Assembly (NCBI GenBank): GCA_009746045.1
Contig: RPFO01000179.1
Location: 1-46,871 of the forward strand
Direction of reading: 5' to 3'
Length of the DNA: 46,871 nucleotides
Source: Mesostigma viride
Taxonomy: Eukaryota > Streptophyta > Mesostigmatophyceae > Mesostigmatales > Mesostigmataceae
Each line of letters begins with the position of its first letter. Within the stretch, counting starts at the first letter, position 1. Below the pieces are notes generated by a model. That model searched no databases, was not told the origin of the DNA, and saw only the letters and a list, made by a program, of their open reading frames with translations. Of this stretch, positions 10,423 through 18,789 are shown piece after piece. A program made the translations under genes and the position numbers.

Positions 10423-10533
10423 CTGCGACAAGTTACGATAACATACCGGCCCCGGAAAATAAAATTCAAAAAACGTTTTGAAATTTTTTTATTGTACTTG
10501 TTTATTAATACGAAGGTTTAAATTTGGCGCAAA

Positions 10534-10553
10534 GAAACGCCCCAAGGCGCAAC
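10534..10553 (-). repeat. Hairpin-motif copy between two ORFs
   Basis: The stem is CGCC/GGCG with loop CCAA or TTGG depending on strand. It lies after the TAG stop at 10587 and before two AATAAA hexamers (minus strand, about 10490-10512). The spacer is otherwise AT-rich. Confidence 0.75.
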
Positions 10554-10586
10554 TTGTCGAACAGCAATATGGCGATAAAACATTAT

Positions 10587-10787
10587 CTATTCAATGTGCG
10601 ATTGATGTGCTGAAACCTTCCAGACTTTGACACTGTCCGGTATCACCGGACTCGGACGAGGAGTCGAGTCGGAAGCGAGCCAGTAATCCTCGACTATTTT
10701 TTTGATGTACAATGGAAGACTCCTTCCATTATGTCGAAGTGTGTCGGTCCTTTGCCTTTTGGCCAAACTCTCCTTAACCTCCACCAT
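10587..10787 (-). CDS. 66-aa hypothetical ORF
   Basis: The small frame begins MVEVKESLAKRQRTDTLRHN and ends SAHQSHIE. It carries a basic patch (KRQR) like a nuclear-localisation signal and a helical middle (LYIKKIVEDYW). I favour the ATG at 10787 because an acceptor-like CTACGCGCAG ends 3 nt before it; an alternative ATG at 10832 would add 15 residues. It is placed in series with the MYND gene upstream and the zinc-site gene downstream. A donor-like AAG|GTTTCA near its end leaves open that it is an exon. Confidence 0.5.
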   Translation of the reverse strand: MVEVKESLAKRQRTDTLRHNGRSLPLYIKKIVEDYWLASDSTPRPSPVIPDSVKVWKVSAHQSHIE

Positions 10788-10888
10788 TTCCTGCGCGTAG
10801 GAGGAAAATGATACGTTATAAACATTAAACATTAAACATTAAATATAACATCATATAAACAAGTTATTACTCTACATTTCAAGTTTTT

Positions 10889-11644
10889 CTAAGAGGCAGA
10901 GCCGTCGTGGAAGTTGAAGGAGAAGTCGACATCAGACCCCATAGTTTTATCCAGTATCGTCGTCACGTTAACCCCCCACTTCACCCCTGCCAGCACCTCC
11001 CTCGCTTGCCTCAGACGTTCGCATCTATCCTTATGCCTACTCCAGTCCGCACGCTGGCACTCCTCACTGCAATATCTGGCATCCCTACATCCTCTACACC
11101 ACTTGATATGAGGTCCTGTTTCGCACCCACACCCCTCCTTGGAGCACTTTCGCGTACTACGCATGCGATCCCCATCCCTCACGATCGGGTCAGAGAGCAA
11201 GAAAAAGTTCATGTTGAGGGGTACTGCCCCTACACATGCATCAGCCCTCACGCGCAGAGAATGCGTAACATTCGGGTAAAATGCGCGCCCGTAGGTGCAC
11301 CCAAGCTGAGCCCCTTCCTCTTCCCCCAACTCTATCTTTGGCCCCTTTGTAATGAACGACACCAAAAGGCGGAACTCCGTCCTTGGGTCTATGGGCACTC
11401 TTAGATCCATCTGTGGTCTGAAAAAACCCTCTTGAATACAGAAGTTCATATCAGCTAGCTGGGCGTACATAATTCTCTCCATTTGGCTGAACGAATCAAA
11501 CGCCAATAAAACGGCCAAGTGGCGGCCTGTCCTCTCCTGCGCGACTCGAACTTCCTCGAATATGACACGCGACAGAAAGCGAACTTGTTTGAAAACGTTT
11601 TGAAGGACGCTTCCGTAGACTTCATTCACGATCTCGGACTCCAT
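10889..11644 (-). CDS. MYND zinc-finger protein
   Basis: A 251-aa protein starting MESEIVNEVYGSVL. The C-terminal third holds a MYND finger: Cys-x4-Cys-x-Cys spacing, then WCRGC, ARYCSEEC, ADWSRHKDRC, which supplies the Cys/His set and the Trp typical of MYND. MYND fingers are protein-interaction modules. The N-terminal two thirds (helical, then beta-rich, with FRLLVSFITKG) have no domain I recognise. The start follows a T-rich tract ending in AAAAAG, directly before the ATG; an in-frame ATG at 11668 lies upstream of that site. The spacer to the upstream ORF is only 68 bp and contains AATAAA, so the genes are tightly packed. Confidence 0.8.
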   Translation of the reverse strand: MESEIVNEVYGSVLQNVFKQVRFLSRVIFEEVRVAQERTGRHLAVLLAFDSFSQMERIMYAQLADMNFCIQEGFFRPQMDLRVPIDPRTEFRLLVSFITKGPKIELGEEEGAQLGCTYGRAFYPNVTHSLRVRADACVGAVPLNMNFFLLSDPIVRDGDRMRSTRKCSKEGCGCETGPHIKWCRGCRDARYCSEECQRADWSRHKDRCERLRQAREVLAGVKWGVNVTTILDKTMGSDVDFSFNFHDGSAS

Positions 11645-11712
11645 CTTTTTCAGGGAAAAAACGAACAAAAAAATTCATAAACATTAATTTATTATTTTAT
11701 AATAACAAGTTA

Positions 11713-11952
11713 CTATTCCTCGGAATAGTTTTTTTTTATCCATTCCACAAACGCGTTTGTCACAAACACCTTCCATGCTTTCTCAAGAACTTGTCCCCCT
11801 GATGTTTTTGAGTATTCAAACTCGTCATCCGAAGAAACCAACTCCGGCACATCCTCCGAGAGGGTCTCTAAATTGTCATCGGCTTTCCTTTTGCGCTTGT
11901 GGTTTCCGAAGCATTTTTTTTGTTCTTCTTCTGACATTTGTTCTGCAACCAT
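11713..11952 (-). CDS. Small acidic hypothetical ORF
   Basis: A 79-aa frame (or 74 aa from an inner ATG at 11937). It has a Lys/Arg cluster (NHKRKRKADD) like a nuclear-localisation signal, an acidic stretch (SEDVPELVSSDDEFEYS) and a helical C-terminus (WKVFVTNAFVEWIKKNY). Function is unknown. An acceptor-like GGTTGCAG ends 5 nt before the inner ATG, which matches the pattern of the genes downstream. It is the first gene of the minus-strand series; the hairpin-motif array at 12064-12464 lies just upstream. Confidence 0.5.
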   Translation of the reverse strand: MVAEQMSEEEQKKCFGNHKRKRKADDNLETLSEDVPELVSSDDEFEYSKTSGGQVLEKAWKVFVTNAFVEWIKKNYSEE

Positions 11953-12063
11953 GGAGTCATTTCGAGGGGGGTGTGGTTTAACGGGTGCAGATTTAAAGTA
12001 ATTTGTTTTAGGTGAACGATGGTAAAAACTTCATTAGATATTTTAAACGAACGAGAAGCAACA

Positions 12064-12464
12064 GAAACGACGGCGGCGTAACTATCATGGGAAACTTTGA
12101 TATCACAAGATCACAATGGACACGAACGCGCTGCAACTTTCACGACATATTCTTCGACATCGAAAATAAAAAAGAAACGACGGCGGGCGTAACTATCATG
12201 AAACATTGATCTTACAAGAAGCTGACGGGGATGCAACTTTCACGACAAACACTTCGACATCGAAGATGCAAAAGAAACGACGGCGGGCGTAACTATCATG
12301 GAAAGATTGAGCTTACAAGATGACAAGTTAACTGACGGGGGTGCATCTTTCACGAGATATATTTCGACATCGAAAAGGCAAAAGAAACGACGGCGGGCGT
12401 AACTAGCACAACCAATGTTGGTCATGTGCTTTCCAGTAAGACAAGAAACGACGGCGGGCGTAAC
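12064..12464 (-). repeat. Upstream array of five hairpin motifs in ~60-110-bp tandem units
   Basis: Copies start at 12064, 12174, 12274, 12384 and 12445. All read GAAACGACGGCGGGCGTAAC or one base shorter. Repeated flanking text (TTTCACGA, CTTCGACATCGAAAA, ACTATCATGG) shows that the whole unit was duplicated. In the sense of the minus-strand genes the motif runs GTTACG to GTTTC, the usual direction. The array is probably in the 5' leader, leader intron or promoter of the first ORF. Confidence 0.85.
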
Positions 12465-12525
12465 TATCACACGGTCCAGGAAGAGTGACGTTGGCAGAAT
12501 TATGGTGTTTGTAAAAGGGGGGGGG

Positions 12526-12609
12526 GTAAGAGGGAGAGAGAGAGAGAGGGAGAGAGAGAGGGAGGGAGAGAGAGAGAGAGGGGAGAGAGAGGAGGAGAGG
12601 AGAGGAGAG

Positions 12610-12662
<53 letters not shown>

Positions 12663-13928
12663 GAGAGAGGGAAGGAGAGGAGAGGGAGGGAGGGAGGGAG
12701 AGGGAGGGAGGGAGGGAGGGAGGGAGGGAGAGGAGAGGGAGAGGGAGAGGGAGAGGAGAGGGAGAGGGAGGGAGAGGGAGAGGGAGAGGGAGAGGAGAGG
12801 GAGAGGGAGAGGGAGAGGGAGAGGGAGAGGGAGAGGGAGAGGGAGAGGGAGAGGAGAGGGAGAGGGAGAGGGAGAGGGAGAGGGAGAGGGAGGGAGAGGG
12901 AGAGGGAGAGGAGAGAGGGAGAGGGAGAGGGAGAGGGAGAGGGAGGGAGAGGGAGAGGGAGAGGAGAGGGAGAGGGAGAGGGAGAGGGAGAGGGAGAGGA
13001 GAGGGAGAGGGAGAGGGAGAGGGAGAGGGAGAGGGAGAGGGAGAGGGAGAGGGAGAGGGAGAGGGAGAGGGAGAGGGAGAGGGAGAGGGAGAGGGAGAGG
13101 GAGAGGAGAGGGAGAGGGAGAGGGAGAGGGAGAGGGAGAGGGAGGGCGTAAGCGGAGAGGGAGAGGGAGAGGGAGAGGGAGACGGAGAGGGAGAGGGAGA
13201 GGGAGAGGGAGGGCGTAAGCGTAAGCGTAAGCCTAAGCGTAAACGTAAGCGTAAACCTAAGCGTAAGCATAACCGTAAGCGTAAGCGTAACCGTAGGGAG
13301 AGGGAGGGCGTAAGCGTAAGCGTAAGCGTAAGCGTAAGCGTAAGCGTAAGCGTAAGCGTAAGCGTAAGCGTAAGCGTAAGCGTAAGCGTAAGCGTAAGCG
13401 TAAGCGTAAGCGTAAGCGTAAGCGTAAGCGTAAGCGTAAGCGTAAGCGTAAGCGTAAGCGTAAGCGTAAGCGTAAGCGTAAGCGTAAGCGTAAGCGTAAG
13501 CGTAAGCGTAAGCGTAAGCGTAAGCGTAAGCGTAAGCGTAAGCGTAACCGTAAGCGTAAGCGTAACCGTAAGCGTAACCGTAAGCGTAAGCGTAACCGTA
13601 AGAGGGATGGAGGGATGGAGGGAGGGAGGGAGGGAGGGATGGAGGGAGGGAGGGAGGAGGGAGGAGGAAGGGAGGGAGGGAGGAGGGAGGAGGGAGGGAG
13701 GGAGGAGGGAGGGAGGGAGGGAGGGAGGGAGGGAGGGAGGAGGGAGGGAGGGAGGGAGGGAGGGAGGGAGGGAGGGAGGAGGGAGGGAGGAGGGAGAGGG
13801 AGAGGGAGGGAGAGGAGAGGGAGAGGGAGAGGGAGAGGAGAGGGAGAGGGAGAGGGAGAGGGAGAGGAGAGGGAGAGGGAGAGGGAGAGGGAGAGGGAGA
13901 GGAGAGGGAGAGAGAGAGAGGAGAGAGG

Positions 13929-13985
<57 letters not shown>

Positions 13986-14580
13986 GGAGGGAGGGAGGGA
14001 GGGAGGGAGGGAGGGAGGGAGGGAGGAGGGAGGGAGGGAGGGAGGGAGGGAGGGAGGAGGGGGAGGGAGGGAGGGAGGGAGGGAGGGAGGGGGAGGGAGG
14101 AGGGATGGAGGGAGGGAGGAGGGAAAGGGAGAGGGAGAGGGAGAGGGAGAGGGAGAGGGAGGGAGAGGGAGAGGGAGAGGGAGAGGAGAGGGAGAGGGAG
14201 AGGGAGAGGGGAGAGGGAGAGGGAGAGGGAGAGGGAGAGGGAGAGGGAGAGGGAGAGGGAGAGGGAGAGGGAGAGGGAGGGGAAGGGAGAGGGAGAGGGA
14301 GGGAGAGGGAGAGGGAGAGGGAGAGGGAGAGGGAGAGGGAGAGGGAGAGGGAGAGGGAGAGGGAGAGGGAGAGGGAGAGGAGAGGGAGAGGGAGAGGGAG
14401 AGGGAGAGGGAGAGGGAGAGGAGAGGGAGAGGGAGAGGGAGAGGGAGAGGGAGAGGGAGAGGGAGAGGGAGAGGGAGAGGGAGAGGGAGAGGGAGAGGGA
14501 GAGGGAGAGGGAGAGGGAGAGGGAGAGGGAGAGGGAGAGGGAGAGGGAGAGGGAGAGGGAGAGGGAGAGGGAGAGGGAGG
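12526..14580 (+). repeat. Polypurine microsatellite, about 2 kb
   Basis: The plus strand is almost pure G and A, as (GGGAGA)n, (GGGA)n, (GA)n and mixtures at 12526-13210 and about 13605-14580. Long mirror-symmetric purine tracts of this kind can form triplex DNA. The long open frames through it on both strands (Ser/Pro/Leu or Arg/Glu/Gly repeats) are by-products of the repeat and are not genes. Confidence 0.95.
13212..13604 (+). repeat. (CGTAAG)n hexamer block inside the polypurine tract
   Basis: About 60 hexamers, with variants CGTAAC, CCTAAG and CATAAC near both ends and an uninterrupted core from about 13314 to 13544. A single GGCGTAAGC also occurs at 13145, within the purine tract. It differs from known telomere units such as TTTAGGG. 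Confidence 0.95.
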
Positions 14581-14640
14581 GTTTAGCCACATCGTGTTTT
14601 GTTCTTGGATTGATGACGCACCGCACGCAACGCTCGTGAC

Positions 14641-15412
14641 CTGCACCCGCAGGCGAAAAAGAACGAACCACAATGATAGCATGGTTGTGAGTGACAATTG
14701 ACGACATCACGCTACAAGGAGCATGACGCAAAAGGGATTAAAAATCGGCATGAAAAACCTGGTGAAAAATAAGAGGGAGAGGGGGGGAGAGGGAGAGGGA
14801 GAGAGAGTCGTCGTTCAGGAAGCCGGCATGACGCAAAATGGGATGAATACTCAACATGACAGGTGAAAAAACATGAGAAAAACAACGTACATAAAATCCC
14901 GCAACTCACTCTTGTTGTTGCTGATGCTGCTGTCGTTGTTCTTGTTGTCAGGCCCGTTGTTCTTGATTTCCAAAGAAGAAAGCCGTGAAGCTGCTCGTAC
15001 GCAACGACCGTGACCTGCACCCGCAGGCGAAAAAGAACGAACCACAATGATAGTATTGTTGTGAGTGACAATTGACGACATCACGCTACAAAGAGCATGA
15101 CGCAAAAGGGATTTAAAATCGGCATGAAAAACCTGGTGAAAAATAAGAGGGAGAGGGGGGGAGAGGGAGAGGGAGAGAGAGTCGTCGTTCAGGAAGCCGT
15201 CATGACGCAAAATGGGATGAATACTCAACATGCCAGGTGAAAAAAAATTAGGAAAACCACGTACGTAAAATCCCGCAACTCACTCTTGTTGTTGCTGATG
15301 CTGCTGTCGTTGTTGTTGTTGTCAGGCCCGTTGTTCTTGATTTCCAAAGAAGAAAGCCGTGAAGCTGCTCGTACGCATTATGGGGGCTGCACCCGCAGGC
15401 GAAAAAGAACGT
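14641..15412 (+). repeat. Two full tandem units of ~373 bp plus a partial third
   Basis: The block CTGCACCCGCAGGCGAAAAA begins at 14641, 15015 and 15387. Between these, each unit repeats a sequence that includes GAGCATGACGCAAAA, a short GAGAGGG tract, TCGTCGTTCAGGAAGCC and a TTG/CTG-rich stretch. The third copy diverges after about 25 bp. No coding capacity is apparent. Confidence 0.85.
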
Positions 15413-15515
15413 GGACCACAGTCGGTCACTGGACGTGCGGTGGCGGGCGTGGTGGGCGCATCCGGCGGTGCGCGCCTGCAAAACACCGCATCAATTACCT
15501 GGGCGGGCAGGGTGC

Positions 15516-16265
15516 GCACCTTCCAAAGTCCCTGGTGTGTGTCAGTGCAGCGTCGACATGGCATGCGTGGAGGATATTTGCGTACGTACGACGAATCATG
15601 TGAAACGACTGGTCCAACCTGAAAAATTTTAAATTTTTTCCGTGTCCAGTAACGGTCCTAGGTTGCACCCGCGGGCCGTTCCGACAGCTGTACAGAAAAG
15701 ATCACAAAGATACGCCGCGCAACGACGCCTGTGCCCGGCAAATCATTTGTGAGCCCGGAACTGAACAGTCACTGCAAATGTCGAGTATTTATTGCTCCAA
15801 CCCCACAAAAAAGCGTTCCGGACCTGTTCGAAGCGAAGAGCACTGACAGGGATCGGACCCGAGCCAGATTTGTGTGCGGACCATGATGGCTGGCCTCCCT
15901 CACTCCGCAACCTCACTCTGGACGCAGGTTCGAATCCTGTCAGTGCTATTCGCTTCGAACAGTTCCGGAACGCTTTTTTTGGGGGGTGGAGCAATAGATT
16001 TTCGACGTTTGTAGTGACTGTTCAGTTCCCGACTCACATTTGCCGGGCACTGGCGTCATTCCGCGGCGTATCTTTCTGATCTATTCTGTACAGCTGCCGG
16101 AACGGCCCGCGGGTGCAACCTAGGACCGTTACTGGACACGGCAAAAATTCAAAATTTTTCAGGTTGGACCAGTCGTTTCAGATGATTCGTCGTACGTACG
16201 CAAATATCCTCCACGCATGCCATGTCGACGCTGCACTGACACACACCAGGGACTTTGGAAGGTGC
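15516..16265. repeat. 750-bp palindrome (small foldback element)
   Basis: The left arm (about 15516-15838) and right arm (about 15948-16265) are inverted copies with few differences. Landmarks include GTCCCTGGTGTGTGTCAGTG against its complement near 16236-16255, and GGTTGCACCCGCGGGCC (15660) against its complement near 16103. The loop is the 109-bp tRNA-like segment. No clear target-site duplication was found. Confidence 0.85.
15839..15947. repeat. tRNA-like halves facing each other in the palindrome loop
   Basis: On the plus strand the segment ends GCAGGTTCGAATCCTG then TCAGTGCT, which is a T arm with a consensus B box (15927-15937) and an acceptor-like tail. Its complement also ends in a T-arm-like CGGGTCCGATCCCTG then TCAGTGCT. 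No complete cloverleaf with D arm and anticodon is seen and the segment is too long, so this is tRNA-derived sequence and not a tRNA gene. Confidence 0.5.
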
Positions 16266-17193
16266 CGTAAGAATTGTCTTGCGAAATGAAAGCTTAGCCG
16301 TATGCACTGTTCTGAAAAATCTGATTTGTAAAAATGGAGAAAAAAAAAAAAAAGGGAAAAAAACAAAAAAAAAAGAACCCTGAAAACTGACATGCCGCGA
16401 AAAGGATTCGACACGGCGACTGCCGGTCTCATCCAGGTATTGGAGTAGGGTGTAGATCCCCACCGGGGGTGTAGATCCCCCTGCTATTCGCTCGAACAGT
16501 TCTGGATGTACCATTCTACATGCTATTGTACAATATATAGTGGTAACGGAGAAAAAAAAATGAAGAGACGACAAAAATGCCTTTGCACCAATAGGAGTCG
16601 ACACTGCGTGTTCAGACTCCAAGTACTCGGGCACCCACACCTGCCGGGGGAGTACATTGTAATGCTATTCACTAGAACAGTTCCGGATGTAGCGTTAGTG
16701 ATGATGTTGTACAATATATTCCAATCACGTTTGTCAGAGTGTGCGTTTTTCCGACATGTAGGGCAGGTTGTACAACATTCTGTGCGCCAACCATGTGTAC
16801 TACATGTATCGATTAGTATCACTACATGTATATTCCGTCATGATCGCAGGATTAGTAACTACTGGGCTACATGTTAGTGTACCCTTACTAGGCTACTATG
16901 TAGAACCTTCAGAACCTGATTCTACCTTCCAAAATTCTAATTATGCGCCATGGATCAGTTCTGAAATGTAGAACGAGCCTACGTGGAGGGCATGACATCA
17001 GTCCAGCTGGCACCGCCGCGCACCATGACCGAGGGAACACGCCGTCACGTGCATGTAATGCAATGTTTGGAGACGACGGGCATGCATGCATGGTTAATTT
17101 TTGGCGGCGAATATTTTCCGCGCCAAAAAAATTCCGCGGTACCCTCCGTACCGTGAAAAGTGGGTGCACGGTGCGCGCACCCCTTGCGGAAGT
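16266..17193. other. Non-coding spacer with fragments of the palindrome loop
   Basis: The spacer contains a poly(A)-rich stretch (16332-16376). It also has two further copies of the sequence next to the tRNA-like segment: GCTATTCGCT..GAACAGTTC near 16482 and a diverged copy near 16664, each preceded by GGATTCGACAC- or GGAGTCGACAC-like text resembling an antisense T arm. No gene is recognised. Confidence 0.5.
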
Positions 17194-17313
17194 GGCCATG
17201 GCGACTGCTTTTAGACGAAACGTGACAAATCTGGCTCGCGGAAAGCAGAAAAAATGCTCGATTCTTGGAGAAAATTAGTTACTGATTCTAATTTATGGTG
17301 GGATAGTTGCGAT

Positions 17314-17843
17314 CTATAATGTCGCGGGCTCTTTTTCTTTACCATCGGCAGGGGGGTCCGGCCTGAATTTCTGTCGGGATGAATAAAGTATAATGGATGC
17401 CTGCAGGTGTGATTGTCGATTGTTGCCAGTTTTGATGGTCCTAATGGAAGCTAGTTTAATGATGTTTCTAAAGCCGTAAAAATTCCCGCTGCTATCTTTA
17501 CCTTTCCCGTCATTTTGCGGTAAGATAACATTAGGCCTGCGCCATGCGCGCCCGACCTCTCCATGAAAGGGTGGCCTTTCTTGTGCGCCTGGGCACGAAT
17601 AAATGCCCGTTATGGTACGTTCTTGTATTAAACGTCCTAAGATAGCGCTTTCCTGCTTTCTTACCTCGTTGAGCGTAAGCTTTTTGCCTTCTTTCCGGCC
17701 AGATGCAGCCATGAAGTTGCGGGTCCTGGCGCTGCATCGCTGGATTCCTGGATGTTTTTAAGCAAGTTCGTCTGTGACGTGGCTGGCTTGCTGCAGCGCG
17801 TGGCCCACAACCTGTCGGGAAGGTGTAATGCTTTTATTTCCAT
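17314..17843 (-). CDS. Possible small spliced ORF in the terminal inverted repeat
   Basis: Two overlapping minus-strand frames lie here: one from ATG 17843 (MEIKALHLPDRLW) and one from ATG 17712 (MAASGRKEGKK, 132 aa). Both read through CTCAACGAG|GTAAGAAAG (about 17665), a very good splice donor, so an exon ending there is plausible. In the right terminal repeat (about 39790-40352) the equivalent of ATG 17712 is CTG, although most of the frame stays open. No domain is recognised. It may be captured host sequence or non-coding. Confidence 0.25.
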
Positions 17844-18377
17844 GCTTCTCTGAAATTTCTTTTGCTTTATAGACAGTTGTGTTCGAGGAAATTCACGCGG
17901 TCTTCCTAAGCAGCGGCATCATTTTCCCCAGACACTGACGAGCTGGCACCTGTCTCCTAAAGAGAGCGGCTCGTGCTTGTTAGAAAGGAGGCAGTGTGCA
18001 TTTTGCGGGACACAATGCTTTGGTGGCACATGCGTCAGGTAGGCTGTTCCAATGGTCTCTTCACCTTTCCCACTGAGTAAATGTTAGCATTTGTCATGCT
18101 AACCAGAGCAGCTAGCCACAGGTTGGCTGGATAAAAAGTCAGCTTATTTTCTCTTTATATACTGCGTGTGTGGTCCTCCACGTGTCCGGCTTGTTGGGCA
18201 TTTTGGAAGAGGGTTTATAATGTGTTGTTGGGTGGAACAACTTGGTTGTTGGCACAAAATCACACATTATTAGCCTGAGATAGGCATGACATATGCTGCT
18301 CAGGCGTGTCGTCCTACCAGCCTTGTTGTTAAGGGTAGACTCACAAGGCTGGCTGTGCCGATGGAGGGGTGGGGCGT

Positions 18378-18525
18378 GCTAGCCCCCCCCCACACCCACG
18401 CATGCATGCTAGCCCACCCCCACACCCACGCATGCATGCTAGCCCCGGCCCCGGCCCCCCCACACCCACGCATGCATGCCAGCCCACCCCCACACCCACG
18501 CGTGCATGCCAGCCCACCCCTAGCT
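18378..18525 (+). repeat. Minisatellite in left terminal repeat, four ~30-bp units
   Basis: Units are built on CACACCCACGCATGCATGC followed by AGCCC and C-rich spacers. The alternating purine-pyrimidine core GCATGCATGC is self-complementary. Confidence 0.9.
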
Positions 18526-18789
18526 TGAGCGTGCTTGTAAAGTTTTTGCATGGTTTATTAAAATGAGTGGAATATGTATTTATTGCATAATGTTAATTTT
18601 ATCATGAATGAAAATGGTCAACATTGCCGAAGTGCCCCTAAATTGCTCAATATTGTGTGCTCAAGAATTCAATGAGGATTGTCATCATGGAAACCCGCAC
18701 AAATTCACGATTCCGGGCATGCATGTGAAAGTATCAAGAACAATTTTCAATTAAGAATGGTATCTCATTGTTCCATGAATCAATATGAC

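Larger units (their letters stand above)
17194..18788 (+). repeat. Left terminal inverted repeat of the foldback element
   Basis: It matches the complement of 38731-40443 almost throughout. The length difference comes mainly from the minisatellite, which has four units here and eight in the right copy. Small substitutions and indels separate the copies, so they are not recently homogenised. Confidence 0.85.

Noticed and set aside
13212-13604. (CGTAAG)n as an interstitial telomere
   Set aside because: The hexamer does not match known telomere units (TTTAGGG, TTAGGG and close variants) on either strand.
12403-14731. Very long open frames (up to 764 aa, Ser/Pro/Leu, Arg/Glu/Gly and Ala/Tyr repeats) on both strands
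   Set aside because: They are translations of GA-rich and CGTAAG microsatellites. Stop codons are absent because of base composition; there is no other coding signal.
15839-15947. Functional tRNA gene
   Set aside because: Only T-arm and acceptor-like parts are present, the segment is 109 nt, and no anticodon arm could be drawn.
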